Shown here: piece after piece, positions 19,449 to 30,004 of the stretch
Layout of the letters: each line of letters starts with the position of its first letter
Position numbering within the stretch: position 1 is the stretch's first letter
Assembly: GCF_022513635.1 (NCBI RefSeq)
Contig: NZ_JAKWBL010000001.1
Location: 806,001-870,000, forward strand
Direction of reading: 5' to 3'
DNA from: Paraniabella ginsengisoli
Lineage (GTDB): Bacteria; Bacteroidota; Bacteroidia; Chitinophagales; Chitinophagaceae
Length of the DNA stretch: 64,000 nucleotides
Program-made: the position numbers and the translations under genes
Notes under the pieces: generated by a model
What the model was told of the DNA's origin: nothing
Database searches by the model: none
The model's input: the letters and a program-made list of their open reading frames with translations, nothing else

Positions 19449-20161
19449 ATGAAACGTAAAATGATTATCGGTGCGGTTGCATTATTTGCTTTTGCTGGTG
19501 CTGCAAACGCTCAAGGCTTTGCTGATGCAAAATTTGGAATTAAAGGGGATGGAACAACACAAATATTACTAATGGTAGAGAAGGGTCTGTCGATGCAAGT
19601 AAAAGCCTTAATAGCTTCAATGCTGGTGTTATTGGTGCTATACCTTTAGGGTCAACATTTGAAATTAGAACGGGTCTTGACTTTCAATCTAAAGGTACAG
19701 AGTCAGAAAATAGTGACGGAACAATTACTAACAAAGTAAATCCTATGTACCTGGAATTGCCTGTGAATGTTGCGGTGATGTTGCCTCTTAATGAAAAAAT
19801 GAAAGCTTATATAGGCGCTGGTCCTTACGCAGCTTTAGGTTTAGGTGGTAAGCTTAAAACAACCACAACAGTTGATGGCCAAACAAATACTACTTCCAGA
19901 AATATTAACTGGGGTAATGATAATCCTGCAGACCCTAACGAAAATAGTACCGGTTTACAAGGTACTGTCGGTTCTGGTGATTTTAAAAGATTTGACTTTG
20001 GTGCTAACATTATTGCCGGTTTAGACTTTGGAAAATTTGGTGTGCATGCGCAATATGGTATAGGGTTAACCAATACTAATCCAGGAAGAAGTAACGAAGA
20101 CAATGCGAACAAAAACAATCAGCATCGTGCAATTGGTGTAAGTGGTGTTTTTTACTTCTAA
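19449..20161 (+). CDS. outer-membrane beta-barrel protein, PorT-like (frameshifted)
   Basis: This small secreted protein has the signal peptide MIIGAVALFAFAGAANAQ, then alternating strands and glycine turns (KAYIGAGPYAALGLGGKL, FGANIIAGLDFGKFGVHAQY), and ends with the aromatic GVSGVFYF typical of barrel insertion signals. One G is missing from the G run at 19545-19548. The corrected frame runs FGIKGGWNNTNITNGREGSV and joins the large C-terminal frame, giving about 237 residues. The function is unknown. The gene resembles the outer-membrane protein at 40664 in general plan. A terminator follows at 20185. Confidence 0.8.
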
Positions 20162-20184
20162 GAAGTATAAAAATCATGTAATTG

Positions 20185-20212
20185 AAAGCGCTTTTAAATG
20201 AGCGCTTTTTTT
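20185..20212 (+). terminator. Rho-independent terminator
   Basis: AAAGCGCT (20185-20192) pairs with AGCGCTTT (20201-20208), followed by T-rich sequence. It ends the transcript of the beta-barrel gene. Confidence 0.75.
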
Positions 20213-20243
20213 ATTGCCGATAAACCTTGTTATTTTGCAACCC

Positions 20244-20651
20244 ATGAATCGTTCTTTACTAATAACAATAATTGGAGCAGTGCTTTTAATTGCGGCATGT
20301 TTGATGCCCTGGATGCGAATTGAAGATCCTGCTATAACAATTTCTGGCGTTGATACCGCTGGGACCAGGTATGGAAAACCTGCTTTAACTCATTTTATAT
20401 TGGTTGGATTAATATTGCTTTGCTCTTTTATTCCAAGGGTTTGGGCAAAAAGAGTGAATTTACTTTTTGCGGCGCTTAACTTAGCCTGGGGTATTAGAAA
20501 TTTTGGTGTGATAACAAGATGTGAAGGTGGTGTTTGCCCGGAAAAATTATTAGGTATTTATTTGTTGTTGCTCGCCTGTATAGTATTGATGATCACAGCA
20601 CTTTTTCCTAACGAACCCAAAATAAAAACCGGGGATTTGAATATTGATTAA
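20244..20651 (+). CDS. small multi-pass membrane protein, unknown function
   Basis: I take ATG 20244 (MNRSLLITIIGAVLLIAACL); the frame is open ten codons upstream from a TTG but that part overlaps the terminator tail. About 135 residues with four hydrophobic segments (near 4-22, 52-67, 75-85 and 105-125) and a Cys pair in the third loop (RCEGGVCPEK). I do not recognise the family. It overlaps the 3' end of the convergent gene at 20648 by 4 bp. Confidence 0.65.
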   Translation: MNRSLLITIIGAVLLIAACLMPWMRIEDPAITISGVDTAGTRYGKPALTHFILVGLILLCSFIPRVWAKRVNLLFAALNLAWGIRNFGVITRCEGGVCPEKLLGIYLLLLACIVLMITALFPNEPKIKTGDLNID

Positions 20652-21289
20652 AAAAGTCCGCCCGCATAATATGCCGCTACTGCCGCCGCCATACCCGAAA
20701 GCGATATAAGCAATAAACCATTTACGGGTTTTTGATTTGATAGTTTATATTTATTATAACCTAAAAAAGCTAATAGTAAAAATGGAATCAGGAATGCGGC
20801 GTAATCTGGAAGTTGCAAAAAATAATTGTTGATTAAAATAACAATTCCTCCCAGTATAAACCCGCTAAACATGGAGCGTGCGTAATGCAAGGGCATAAGG
20901 CTGCTGGTTGCATTATTACTTTCCTGCCATTCCTTTTCCCATGTTTGGTTTTCCTGCACCGTATCAGCTACCATTGCTTCTTTTAATTTCTCATCAATAT
21001 CTAATGCCTGATATATTTTTAAAATTTTGCTTTCGCCGCTGCTGCTTTCAAGCTCTCCTTTTCGCGTATAATAAGCGCCTAGCGCAAGTAACGTTGCAAT
21101 GAAAAGTACTGCTATACCAACATATATATATATATGTTGCTGATCTATACCTTTTGCTAACAAAAAACAAAAAAGCGCCAAAGTCACGATCAGGCCTTCT
21201 ATGGCCCCAATCAAAAAAGCAGGTAAGAAATTATATGAATGTCGGGGGTTACTCAAATGTTTGTAAAGTTTGCTGAATAATAACAACAC
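20648..21289 (-). CDS. membrane protein, possibly VIT1/CCC1-type
   Basis: This 213-residue protein has about five hydrophobic segments: [75 protein letters not shown] and [21 protein letters not shown] central cytoplasmic loop is rich in Lys and Glu ([15 protein letters not shown]...[20 protein letters not shown]). The order and the GxxxG-rich last segment recall the VIT1/CCC1 iron/manganese transporter family, but this is a resemblance only. The start is GTG 21289, which overlaps the end of rocD by 41 bp, so the two are probably co-transcribed. Confidence 0.5.
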   Translation of the reverse strand: MLLLFSKLYKHLSNPRHSYNFLPAFLIGAIEGLIVTLALFCFLLAKGIDQQHIYIYVGIAVLFIATLLALGAYYTRKGELESSSGESKILKIYQALDIDEKLKEAMVADTVQENQTWEKEWQESNNATSSLMPLHYARSMFSGFILGGIVILINNYFLQLPDYAAFLIPFLLLAFLGYNKYKLSNQKPVNGLLLISLSGMAAAVAAYYAGGLF

Positions 21290-22479
21290 AATCTTTTAAT
21301 TGTTCTTCAGTAATTACCAATGGTGGCGCAAATCGTATCTTATCTCCATGCGTAGGTTTAGCAAGCAGGCCATTTTCTTTCAAAGCGAGACAAATATCCC
21401 AGGCCATATTATCATTGGAACTATCAATTTCTATGGCATTTAATAAACCTTTTCCCCTTACTGTTTTAATTAAAGGCGATTGTATTTTTTTAAAGCTTCG
21501 CGAAAGTAAGCACCCATGTTTTCTGAGTGTTCGGCCATATTTTCTTCTACCAAAACTTCTAAAGCAGCAATAGCGGTAACGCTGGCTAAAGGATTTCCAC
21601 CATAAGTAGAACCGTGTTCCCCGGGTTTAATAGTCAACATAATTTCATCATCAGCAAGAACAGCGCTCACAGGCATCATGCCGCCACTTAATGCCTTACC
21701 CAATAAGACAATATCAGGCCGAACATTTTCGTGGTCGCAGGCAAGCATCTTCCCGGTACGGCAAAGTCCTGTTTGAATTTCATCTGCAATAAATAAAACA
21801 TTATGTGTTTCGCACAAAGCTTTAGTTTTAGATAGGTAACCATTATCTGGTACAAAAACGCCAGCCTCACCCTGAATAGGTTCTAATAAGAAACCGGCAA
21901 TATTATTGTTCGATTGCAATACGGCTTCCAAAGCCGCTACATCATTATATGGAATATTAATAAAGCCGCTGCTAAAAGGTCCAAAATTTTTTTCGCTTCG
22001 GGATCACTGCTAAACGAGACAACGGTTGTTGTGCGTCCATGAAAATTATTATTGCACACAACAATCTGTGCTTCATTTTGCGGAATACCTTTTATTTCAT
22101 AAGCCCACTTACGACAAAGTTTTATGGCTGTTTCTACAGCTTCAACCCCGGTATTCATTGGTAATACTTTATCGTAACCTAATAACGACGTAATGTATTT
22201 TTCAAATTCGCCCAATTTATCATTATGAAATGCACGGCTTGTTAAAGTGAGTTGCCGAGCCTGCGTAGTAAATGCATCGACAATCTTTGGATGGCAATGG
22301 CCTTGATTTACCGCAGAATAACCACTAAGAAAATCAAAATATTTTTTGCCATCTGTATCCCATACATATACACCATATCCTTTGCTTAATACAACTGGAA
22401 GTGGGTGATAATTATGTGCTCCGTATTCCTCTTCAAGCTCTATAAAATAACCGGCTGTTTGCGCTACAGTTGCAGACAT
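21249..22479 (-). CDS. rocD: ornithine aminotransferase (frameshifted)
   Basis: This PLP-dependent enzyme converts ornithine and 2-oxoglutarate to glutamate semialdehyde and glutamate, linking arginine and proline breakdown. Visible blocks are [57 protein letters not shown] and the PLP-lysine region [17 protein letters not shown]. Two bases are missing from T runs on the plus strand (21485-21491 and 21987-21993). Restored, the protein reads [18 protein letters not shown] and [19 protein letters not shown], and ends QQTLQTFE at the stop at 21249. About 410 residues, as expected. The proline dehydrogenase at 45968 is in the same catabolic neighbourhood of metabolism though not in the same operon. 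Confidence 0.9.
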
Positions 22480-22751
22480 ATCAAAATCTTTTTAAAATGG
22501 ATAAACTTGTTTACTGATAATTAAAAAATGTCAGTGATTTAGCAGATCGAGGTGCTGCTGCAAAAGAGATGATATATTGCTGGAATTTTTGATAAAATTG
22601 TTTGTACAAAGAAAAGTGAAAATATCAAAAATAGCAAATGCATTTGTTATGTATAGAGGCGAAAATAACAATGCCGGTAAAGCAAATGGAAAAAGAGTAG
22701 ATTTGATGTAGATTTCTGTTGCTGCTCTTCTCTATATTAAAGCCTGCCCTT

Positions 22752-23612
22752 ATGAAACATATTCTGACATTACTGCTTACGATCACTTTGGTTTCATGTT
22801 CTAAAGATGAAAGGGAAGATATACCTCTATCTGCTAAGAAGGCGCAAACCCTTATTGACATATCATACGGAAGCAATGCAAATCAAAAAATGGATGCGTA
22901 CCTACCAGCTAACAGAAGCACTGAAGGTACAAAGGTTATGGTATTGATACACGGTGGAGCTTGGATTGAAGGAGATAAAACCGACTTTAACGCCAATATA
23001 GAGCAGTTCAAAAATGTATTTCCCGGCTATGCAATATTCAATGTTAACTACAGGTTATTTGACTTTGTTCGAAATGCTTTTCCTGCTCAGGAACAGGATA
23101 TAAAGTCTGCTGTGGAATTTATTTTCAATAAAAGAAGCGATTTTTTTATTTCTGATAAATTTGTATTGGTAGGCGTCAGTGCCGGAGCTCATTTAGCACA
23201 ATTGCAAGCCTATAAGAATAATTCCGTTGTGAAACCCAAAGCTATTGTGTCTTTTTTTGGCCCTGCTGATATGGAAGCCTTATATAATTATTATTATTCC
23301 ACAAATAGGCAAATGGCATACGGCCTGAATCTTTTGTTAGGAGGTACACCAGCGAATAGATCCCAACTATATTACGATAGCAGTCCTATTAATTTTGTCT
23401 CGGCTCAATCTCCGCCAACAATAATATTGCAGGGAGGTTTGGATAATGTTGTACCGAAGCAGCAGTCTTATTCTTTAGAGGCCAGATTAAAAAATTTTAA
23501 TGTAAAAAGCGAACTGATATTTTATCCTAATGAAGAACATGGTTGGGATGGCCCTGAGCTAACTGAGAGTCTTCAGAAAATTGTAACGTTTTTAAAAACA
23601 AATGTGCCATAA
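22752..23612 (+). CDS. alpha/beta-hydrolase lipoprotein (esterase/lipase-like)
   Basis: I start at ATG 22752, giving a lipoprotein signal peptide (MKHILTLLLTITLVSC, with the Cys as lipid attachment site). The fold signatures are the oxyanion motif VLIHGGAWIEGD, the nucleophile elbow LVGVSAGAHLAQL (GVSAG), and the late acid and histidine in LQGGLDNVVP and NEEHGWDG. These match the carboxylesterase / BD-FAE-like group of alpha/beta hydrolases. The substrate is unknown. The gene is intact, about 286 residues, and ends 9 bp before rarA. Confidence 0.8.
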   Translation: MKHILTLLLTITLVSCSKDEREDIPLSAKKAQTLIDISYGSNANQKMDAYLPANRSTEGTKVMVLIHGGAWIEGDKTDFNANIEQFKNVFPGYAIFNVNYRLFDFVRNAFPAQEQDIKSAVEFIFNKRSDFFISDKFVLVGVSAGAHLAQLQAYKNNSVVKPKAIVSFFGPADMEALYNYYYSTNRQMAYGLNLLLGGTPANRSQLYYDSSPINFVSAQSPPTIILQGGLDNVVPKQQSYSLEARLKNFNVKSELIFYPNEEHGWDGPELTESLQKIVTFLKTNVP

Positions 23613-23621
23613 TTTCGTGGA

Positions 23622-24871
23622 ATGACTCCACTGCAGAACGTATAAGGCCCCGAACGCTTGATGATGTTGTAGGTCAGCAACATTTGATCGGACCCGGTAG
23701 CATACTAAAAAATCTGTTGAAAATAAATCGCTGGGATCTATTATTTTTTGGGGTCCACCAGGAACAGGTAAAACCACGCTTGCTAATATTATTGCAAGCC
23801 AACTATCTGTTTCTTTTTTTCGTTAAGCGCGGTAAATGCCGGCGTGAAAGAAGTAAGGGAAGTAATTGAAAAAGCCAGGCACGAATATCAAAGTATTTTA
23901 TTTATTGATGAAATACATCGCTTTAACAAAAGCCAGCAGGATGCTTTGCTGCATGCAGTAGAAAAAGGCATTATCACTTTGATTGGCGCTACAACAGAAA
24001 ATCCGTCTTTTGAATTAAATAGCGCATTGTTGAGCCGTTGCCAGGTATATGTATTGAAAGCATTAGACGAAAAGGATTTGATACAATTATTGCATAAAGC
24101 CATAAGCGACGATGCTATTCTCAAAAAGAAAAAATAATTCTAAAAGAAACAGATGCATTAATAAATATCAGCGGAGGCGATGCCCGGAAATTATTGAACC
24201 TGCTTGAGCTGGTTTGTAGCACTGCAAAAGATACGATTGAAGTTACCAATGCATTAGTAATGGATGTAGCGCAAAAGAAAGTAGCACTGTACGATAAAAG
24301 TGGTGAACAGCATTATGATATTATTTCAGCTTTTATAAAATCAATGCGTGGCAGCGACCCAAACGCCGCCGTGTATTGGCTGGCGCGCATGATAGAAGGA
24401 GGGGAGGACGTAAAATTTATTGCAAGAAGAATGTTGATATTGGCAAGTGAAGATATTGGCAATGCCAATCCTAATGCACTGCTGCTTGCCAATGCTACAT
24501 TTGATGCTGTAAATAAAATAGGCCATCCCGAATCAAGAATTATTCTATCTCAATGCGCGGTATATCTTGCCACATCTCCCAAAAGCAATGCTTCTTACAT
24601 GGCCATAAATGAAGCAATGGCCGCCGTTAATAAATTTGGAGATCTGCCCGTGCCTCTACACATCAGAAATGCACCTACGAAACTGATGAAAAACCTGGAT
24701 TACGGAAAGGGATATAAATATTCACACAGCTACGATAATAATTTTTCCGAACAAGAATATTTGCCTGAAACGCTTTCGGGCACTGCATTTTATGATCCCG
24801 GAAATAATGCCCGCGAGAATGAATTGCGTAATTATTTAAAGAAATTGTGGAAGGAAAAGTATGGGTATTGA
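23622..24871 (+). CDS. rarA: RarA/MgsA-type replication-associated recombination ATPase (frameshifted)
   Basis: This AAA+ clamp-loader-like ATPase acts at stalled replication forks. After correction it starts [20 protein letters not shown], has Walker [16 protein letters not shown], Walker [20 protein letters not shown], sensor [19 protein letters not shown], and the RarA C-terminal part ([35 protein letters not shown]). Four single-base losses break it: near 23632, near 23732, the T run 23814-23820, and the A run 24129-24134. That makes it one of the most damaged genes here although it is conserved in nearly all bacteria. The length is about 417 residues when restored, normal for the family. 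Confidence 0.9.
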
Positions 24872-24896
24872 GAGTCAATAGTCAATGATCAATGGA

Positions 24897-25748
24897 CTAT
24901 CCGCTGATTAATATTTCCTGATCCAACCCCTTCTTGTATTTATGAATGATCTGTATCAGTTCTTTCAGTTTTTCTTCCATTATTAAATCAATGTCGAAGT
25001 ATAGTTTCTGTTTGTCGTAACGTTGTTTGTTACCATTTAGAGAAATGAGCTTTTCAATATTCGGAGGTACAAAAAATCTGGCTTTTTCGCCAAGATGTTT
25101 TTTAAACTCATTTAGATAAATACCAATTCCTGCAAAGTCAAAATCGCCAAAATGCCAATAATTGTTAGGAATCAATTGAAGCCATTTAATCAAGTCTTTG
25201 CTTTGATTTTGCGGATACCGGCACACAAATAATGGCAACATGTTTTCAAACAAATATTGCTGTTGACTGATGTAATAAAAATTTTCAGGATTTTCAATTC
25301 CAATGATTGTGACATTTTTTTCAGGAACAAAATTTTCAAAATCATAAATAAACTGAAACGTTCCGTTCAGGCAATTTAGTGTTATGGGTTTGTCATTTAA
25401 GGTTGCCTGTATGGGCGTATAGCAATTCACCAAAAAGCCTTTAAAGGTTCTCACTTTTGTAAGTTTCGAATCGGAAGAAACAGCTACCAATTCGCTCCTT
25501 GTTATATTCTCGTTTTTGCATGCTGTAACGTATCCGTCAAGATTTTTTATTGAAAAACGATTTTCTAAATAAAGATGGAGCTGATCCTGATTCATAACAT
25601 GAATAAGGCTTCTGTGTTTTCCGGGCCTGTAAAGTATTCCATCCGAAACCATATCTTCAATAATGCCGTGGCGCAATTGACTCGAAGGAATCGCTGCACC
25701 ATTTTGAAGAGATAATAATTTTTCGGCAATGTTTAAAGGCAGCTTCAT
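24897..25748 (-). CDS. jetD: TOPRIM-domain protein, JetD-like (Wadjet nuclease subunit)
   Basis: This 283-residue protein is the last gene of the four-gene SMC operon. It carries the acidic TOPRIM set seen in JetD: VTIIGIENPENF with Glu152, WHFGDFDFAGIGIY with Asp202 and Asp204, and LDQE near the C-terminus (275-278). In characterised Wadjet systems this subunit resembles topoisomerase VI/Spo11 TOPRIM domains and cuts DNA extruded by the SMC motor. The N-terminal part (NIAEKLLSLQNGAAIPSSQL) looks like a winged-helix segment and is shorter than in the Bacillus-type protein. The ATG overlaps the stop of the SMC gene as ATGA. There is no frameshift. The nuclease role is inferred from family and context. 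Confidence 0.75.
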   Translation of the reverse strand: MKLPLNIAEKLLSLQNGAAIPSSQLRHGIIEDMVSDGILYRPGKHRSLIHVMNQDQLHLYLENRFSIKNLDGYVTACKNENITRSELVAVSSDSKLTKVRTFKGFLVNCYTPIQATLNDKPITLNCLNGTFQFIYDFENFVPEKNVTIIGIENPENFYYISQQQYLFENMLPLFVCRYPQNQSKDLIKWLQLIPNNYWHFGDFDFAGIGIYLNEFKKHLGEKARFFVPPNIEKLISLNGNKQRYDKQKLYFDIDLIMEEKLKELIQIIHKYKKGLDQEILISG

Positions 25749-28700
25749 TTTCTATCTCTATTGTTTGTTATTAACCGATTGATAATTGTTACAGGTTTTC
25801 CATCACGAGGGTCGGTTTGTTTGGCAAGTTTATAAGTGTATCTGTATGCCAGCGCATCTATAGACTGAGGCGAACCGTTTAAAATGTAGATGTTTCGATC
25901 GTTAGCAAATTTCAGTAACCCCGAACATTTTCAATATGTAATGTTCCAATTTCATCTACCATACAATGTAAACGAAAATCTTTAAATTTATTTTTTGTGG
26001 CGCCCTCTTTAAATACATTGAGCAGCATAATGTTGATCATCGCTTTTACCAACACATCCGTTCCGTTAGAGCCAACATTGGCAAGGCTTTGAACCCAATT
26101 GGTATCGTTATCGTTTTCAATAACTTTAAACTCCAGCTCAAACGTGTCAGAAAGATTAATATCGCTGTGCTTATATTTCGCTATTTCGGCAGTTAAAAGT
26201 GATAGCAAATGAATAGCTGTTTTATTTTTTGCTTCTCTTGTTTGCTCATTTGAGGAAAACAAATTGGAGGCTCCTATTTCATGTATATTTTCATCATTAA
26301 ACTTTTTAATTTCTGCCAACAGGTGAACAATTTTATTTTCACTTGGCACCACTCTAAGCTCAATGCTTTTAATGACGCCTGTAAAAATTCGCTTTATAAA
26401 ATCTGAATTGATGTCTTTGATCACCGTTTCAATTTCGCCTTCTTTCGACATTAAATCGGTTGTTTCTTTGCCAACCTGTCTGATAATATCAGCAAAAAGT
26501 TCGTTGATCCTTTTTTCAAAAAGAGCAATTTTATCTTCTTCTACAAATTCTTGTAAGTCTTCTGAAAATTGAAAATAGGCTTCCTGCTCTATCAAATTCG
26601 TTTTGAATTTGAATATGTTTTGAGAAGAAAAATTGCCGTTAAACTTATGGATAGCGGCTTGCAAATCGGTATATCTTTGGATGCCGGTATAATGCTTTTC
26701 GTTAAGCCCTGCTATCAAAGTTTTGCCCCGCTCCAACGTTTTGTTTTCTGCATTAGGCTCGCTTAAAAGCTCAGGAATGCTTTTGAACGCATCGGTTAGT
26801 TTGAATGCTTCATATTCGCGCAAATCTTCTTCCACATTGCTAAGCTGCTTTGCGGTTGCCTCAATTTCCTCTTCAAGTAGTTTTCTTTCATCTGCCAGCT
26901 TTTTATTTTGTTGAAGATGTTTTGAAAATTCCGTGCTTAACTGTTCTTCAAAGGCTTTTCTTTTATGTTTAAAAAATTCAACCTTATCAAAAAGTTCTTT
27001 TTTATCCTTGTTATATTCTGCAACCCGGTCGCGATTTTTCTCTATAAAATCCAGTTCCGTTTTTAGTTCGTTTATTCTTTGTTCAAAAGCTGAAATGCGC
27101 GCTGTGTCTGCACCTTTATCGTTTAGTTCCTGCTTTTTTGTAGTTCTAATGCGGCTGTTTTTTTGTTGTTTCCTGCTGTTCGGACTTTATTGATAATTTA
27201 ATTTCAGCAATCCATTCGGCAACGCTGCTTTGTTCAGCCTCAATTTTTTTCTGCTTCTCTTTTTCTTTGCGTCTATTTGCTTTTTAATTTCTCTTGCTAC
27301 TTCGGTTGCCGCTTTTTCTGCATCTAATTTTTCTGCATTTGCTTTTACAATGTTACTTTCAATTTGAACCAAAGCTGTTTTCTTTTCTTCCAATGCGCGA
27401 GCCGTCAACTCATCCAGCTTTATAATTGCAGCATTCAATTTTTGATGGTATTGCTGCACATCATATTCGGTTTTCTGAATAATTTTTTTACAATCGTTTA
27501 TTTTAGTTTGTTTTTGTTTTCTAAGATTGTCTGTTTCGGAATTGAACTGTTTATCAATTGTAGCAATCTTTGTTTGCAACAATTCTATTTTTTTGTTTAA
27601 ATCTGTTTGCTCCTTTTCATAATCGGCAACGGTTTTTACCGATCTGTCAATTTCATTCAGGTTTAAACGAATGCCATAAAAACCAGCATCAGCATTTGCA
27701 ATCAATTCCGGCGACAAGTCAGATTTGAATAAAATCTGTTCTTCATCAATTACTTTTCCAATTGTTTTTTCCCAACCTGGATATTCTTTATTCAGCCAGC
27801 TATAAAGAGAATCTTTGCTTTGTTCTATTTTATTCTCAATCTGTGTTATTTGTTCTTGAAATTTATAGCTCTGTTCTTTAAATTTTTCTTTTTGGCTGGT
27901 TGCCGATGTTTCAATTTTTTCTTTTTCTAATTCCCATTGTTTTTTTATGGTTTCTGTTTCTGCATTCAGTTGTTTTATGTTGCTTTCGGCAATACGTATT
28001 TTTTCTAAAAAATCACGATTTTCATTTTGCAACGTATCTATTTCAGTTTCGTATAATCGCTTGTGTTCTGTTTTCGCTTTTTGAATGTGCAGATTTGAAA
28101 TAGCCGTTTTCTTTTCTTCAATTAAGGTTTGAGCCAGATCCGATTTTTCTTGATGCTGTTTTTCTATTTCGTCAAACAGTTGGTCATATTCATTTGTAAG
28201 CGTTTCTTTAAAAATGAATTGTTTTTGAAGGGCGTCATTAATTTCTGTTTGTTTCAAATTTTCAAAAGCAACAAATTGATTTTGAAGCTGATGAATCTGA
28301 GCTTCAAACTTTTGTTTGATATCGGTAAAGTTCGATTCTAAAAGTTCTTTTTGACCGATTAGATTTTCTTTTTCCGTTTCCCAATCTGCTTTTTTCGCTA
28401 CTTTTTTAATAATGCTTTCAATGTTCAGTTTTGCATATTCGTCAGCCTTTGTTTTGGCTTCTTTCAGCTTACCGTTATATACATTTATTTCGGCAGTAAT
28501 CTTATCTTTTTATGCTGAAATTTTGCTTCTATGTCTTTTGTTTTTTCCAAAAGATGGTTTTGCTTTACCTGTTCCTTTTCTAGTTTTTCAGCTATTTTAG
28601 GCTGTTGTTGCTTTATTTCGTTTAGCTGCCAAACCAGTTCACCCGCCAATTTGCGCTTTTCGTTTTCATTAAATTTAATTGTAGCGTAAGTGGCAATAAC

Positions 28701-29440
28701 GGTTTCTGCCTGCTTACGTACAACTATTTCTCCGCTTTTTGTTTTTTCTGTCCATTTTTTAATATCGCCTAATTGGTTTTCAAAATCTTTCAGATGATGC
28801 GAATAATTGGAAAGATCAATTTTTATTTCTTCTTCATTTAAAGATTTAATGATTGTGTCTTTTATAAATTCGCTCTCTACTTTGTAGTTAAGAAATACGT
28901 GCTGAATGGCTCTCGGAATATTTTGATACTGCCTACTTTCAAGCAATGAGTATTTTCTAAATTCAGCGCCTAATCCCTGGCTGTTGCCATACAAAATATT
29001 TCTGTAATCTTCATAACGATCAATCTTTTTGGAGCTAGCGATGCTGTCTTTGTTTAATGCCAGCTTTATTTTGTCCCAGCTCTCAGAAATGTTTCCATCG
29101 TTACCAATAAAATAGGCTCTTTTATAGCCGCTATCAATGAATCGAAAACTGACACGGCCTTGCGATTTTGAAAGTAGAATGCAGTAAGGGCCGGTTTCTC
29201 TTGTTATTTCATAAATGATATAAGAATTGGGATAAGGAAAGTAAAAGTCAACAAAGGCTTTTTTGCCAACAGGTATTCCCAACTTTTGCTGGTTGGCATT
29301 ATAGAAAAAAGCAAAGCCCTGAGCAAAGTACTTTTTCCAACTCCTTGCGTGCCTGTTAAATGCACATTTCCATCAAGGTTTACTTCTGTGTACCTGACGT
29401 TGGCACTTTCAATCATTATTATTTTACTCAGGTATCTCAT
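25745..29440 (-). CDS. jetC: SMC/MukB-like ATPase, JetC-like (frameshifted)
   Basis: This condensin-type motor has about 1,230 residues. The Walker A motif GTQGVGKSTLLRALLF lies at residues 30-45. A long coiled coil rich in Glu, Lys and Gln follows (for example EKQHQEKSDLAQTLIEEKKT). The C-terminal head has the signature-like VGSNGTDVLVKAMINIMLL and Walker B LHCMVDEIGTLHIENV followed by a D-loop-like stretch. Five frame breaks are seen: the A run 29305-29310, near 28505, near 27250, near 27150 and near 25918. Each is mended by one base, restoring strings such as LLFFYNANQQKLGIPVGKKA. It overlaps the upstream MukE-like gene by 17 bp. In Wadjet this subunit loads on and extrudes circular DNA. 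Confidence 0.75.
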
Positions 29441-29997
29441 TCTTAATTTCTTCAGAAATATTTATGGTCATTACAATTTGTTCCAGATATTTGAACGAAG
29501 CCAATACTTTGTATCGCTGAAAATTGGGATCTTCAATATCAATAAACTTATCTTTTACAAGGTCGCTCAATATCTTTTCCAGTATTTCATTGGGCTTTTC
29601 TTTTCCACTGCTATATTTTTTAGCCCTTCTATTTTTGATTTTAATTCCGCATCAAGATTCAACTTTACCAAAATGTCGGAAGGCGTAAAACGGTAGCCCG
29701 AACCGAAAGCGTTGTCAAAGGTTTTAAAAAATCGAGCATGTCAATCCACTTGAATGCCTGTTCTATTTTGCGTTCTAAGTCAACTGTTATTTCCTGCCTG
29801 CTGAAATAATAGTATTCATCTCCTTTTTCTAAAACGAAATTGATATTCAGAAAATAATTGTATAAGAATTCGAAATTTTGTTCGTTATCAATGGTTGCAT
29901 AAACTTTACGAATATGCTCCTCATTGCTGTTGGAGCAAATGAATTTTCCTTTACTTAGTATGTCAAAAATTTCGGCTGTATATTTTGGTGCGTCCAT
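29424..29997 (-). CDS. jetB: MukE-like / JetB-like small subunit (frameshifted)
   Basis: This protein of about 191 residues starts at ATG 29997 (MDAPKYTAEIFDILSKGKFI). A TTG 12 codons upstream would overlap the kleisin gene and is less likely. The sequence suggests winged-helix folds (ITVDLERKIEQAFKWIDMLD; PNEILEKILSDLVKDKFIDI) and ends YLEQIVMTINISEEI. Two single-base indels (near 29727 and near 29610) split it; corrected strings read LDFFKTFDNAFGSGYRFTPS and IAVEKKPNEILEK. Size, gene order and overlap with the SMC gene match the MukE/MksE/JetB position. I could not verify membership of the DUF4194 family by eye. Confidence 0.65.
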
Positions 29998-30004
29998 TGT
30001 TGCG

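Noticed and set aside
21121..21134. ATATAT run as a promoter or phase-variable repeat
   Set aside because: It is inside the coding region of the minus-strand membrane protein and reads as Ile-Tyr codons; too short to call phase variation.
23622..24871. rarA pieces as separate small genes
   Set aside because: The pieces overlap or abut and together give one complete RarA with all motifs in order after single-base corrections; independent starts are not plausible.
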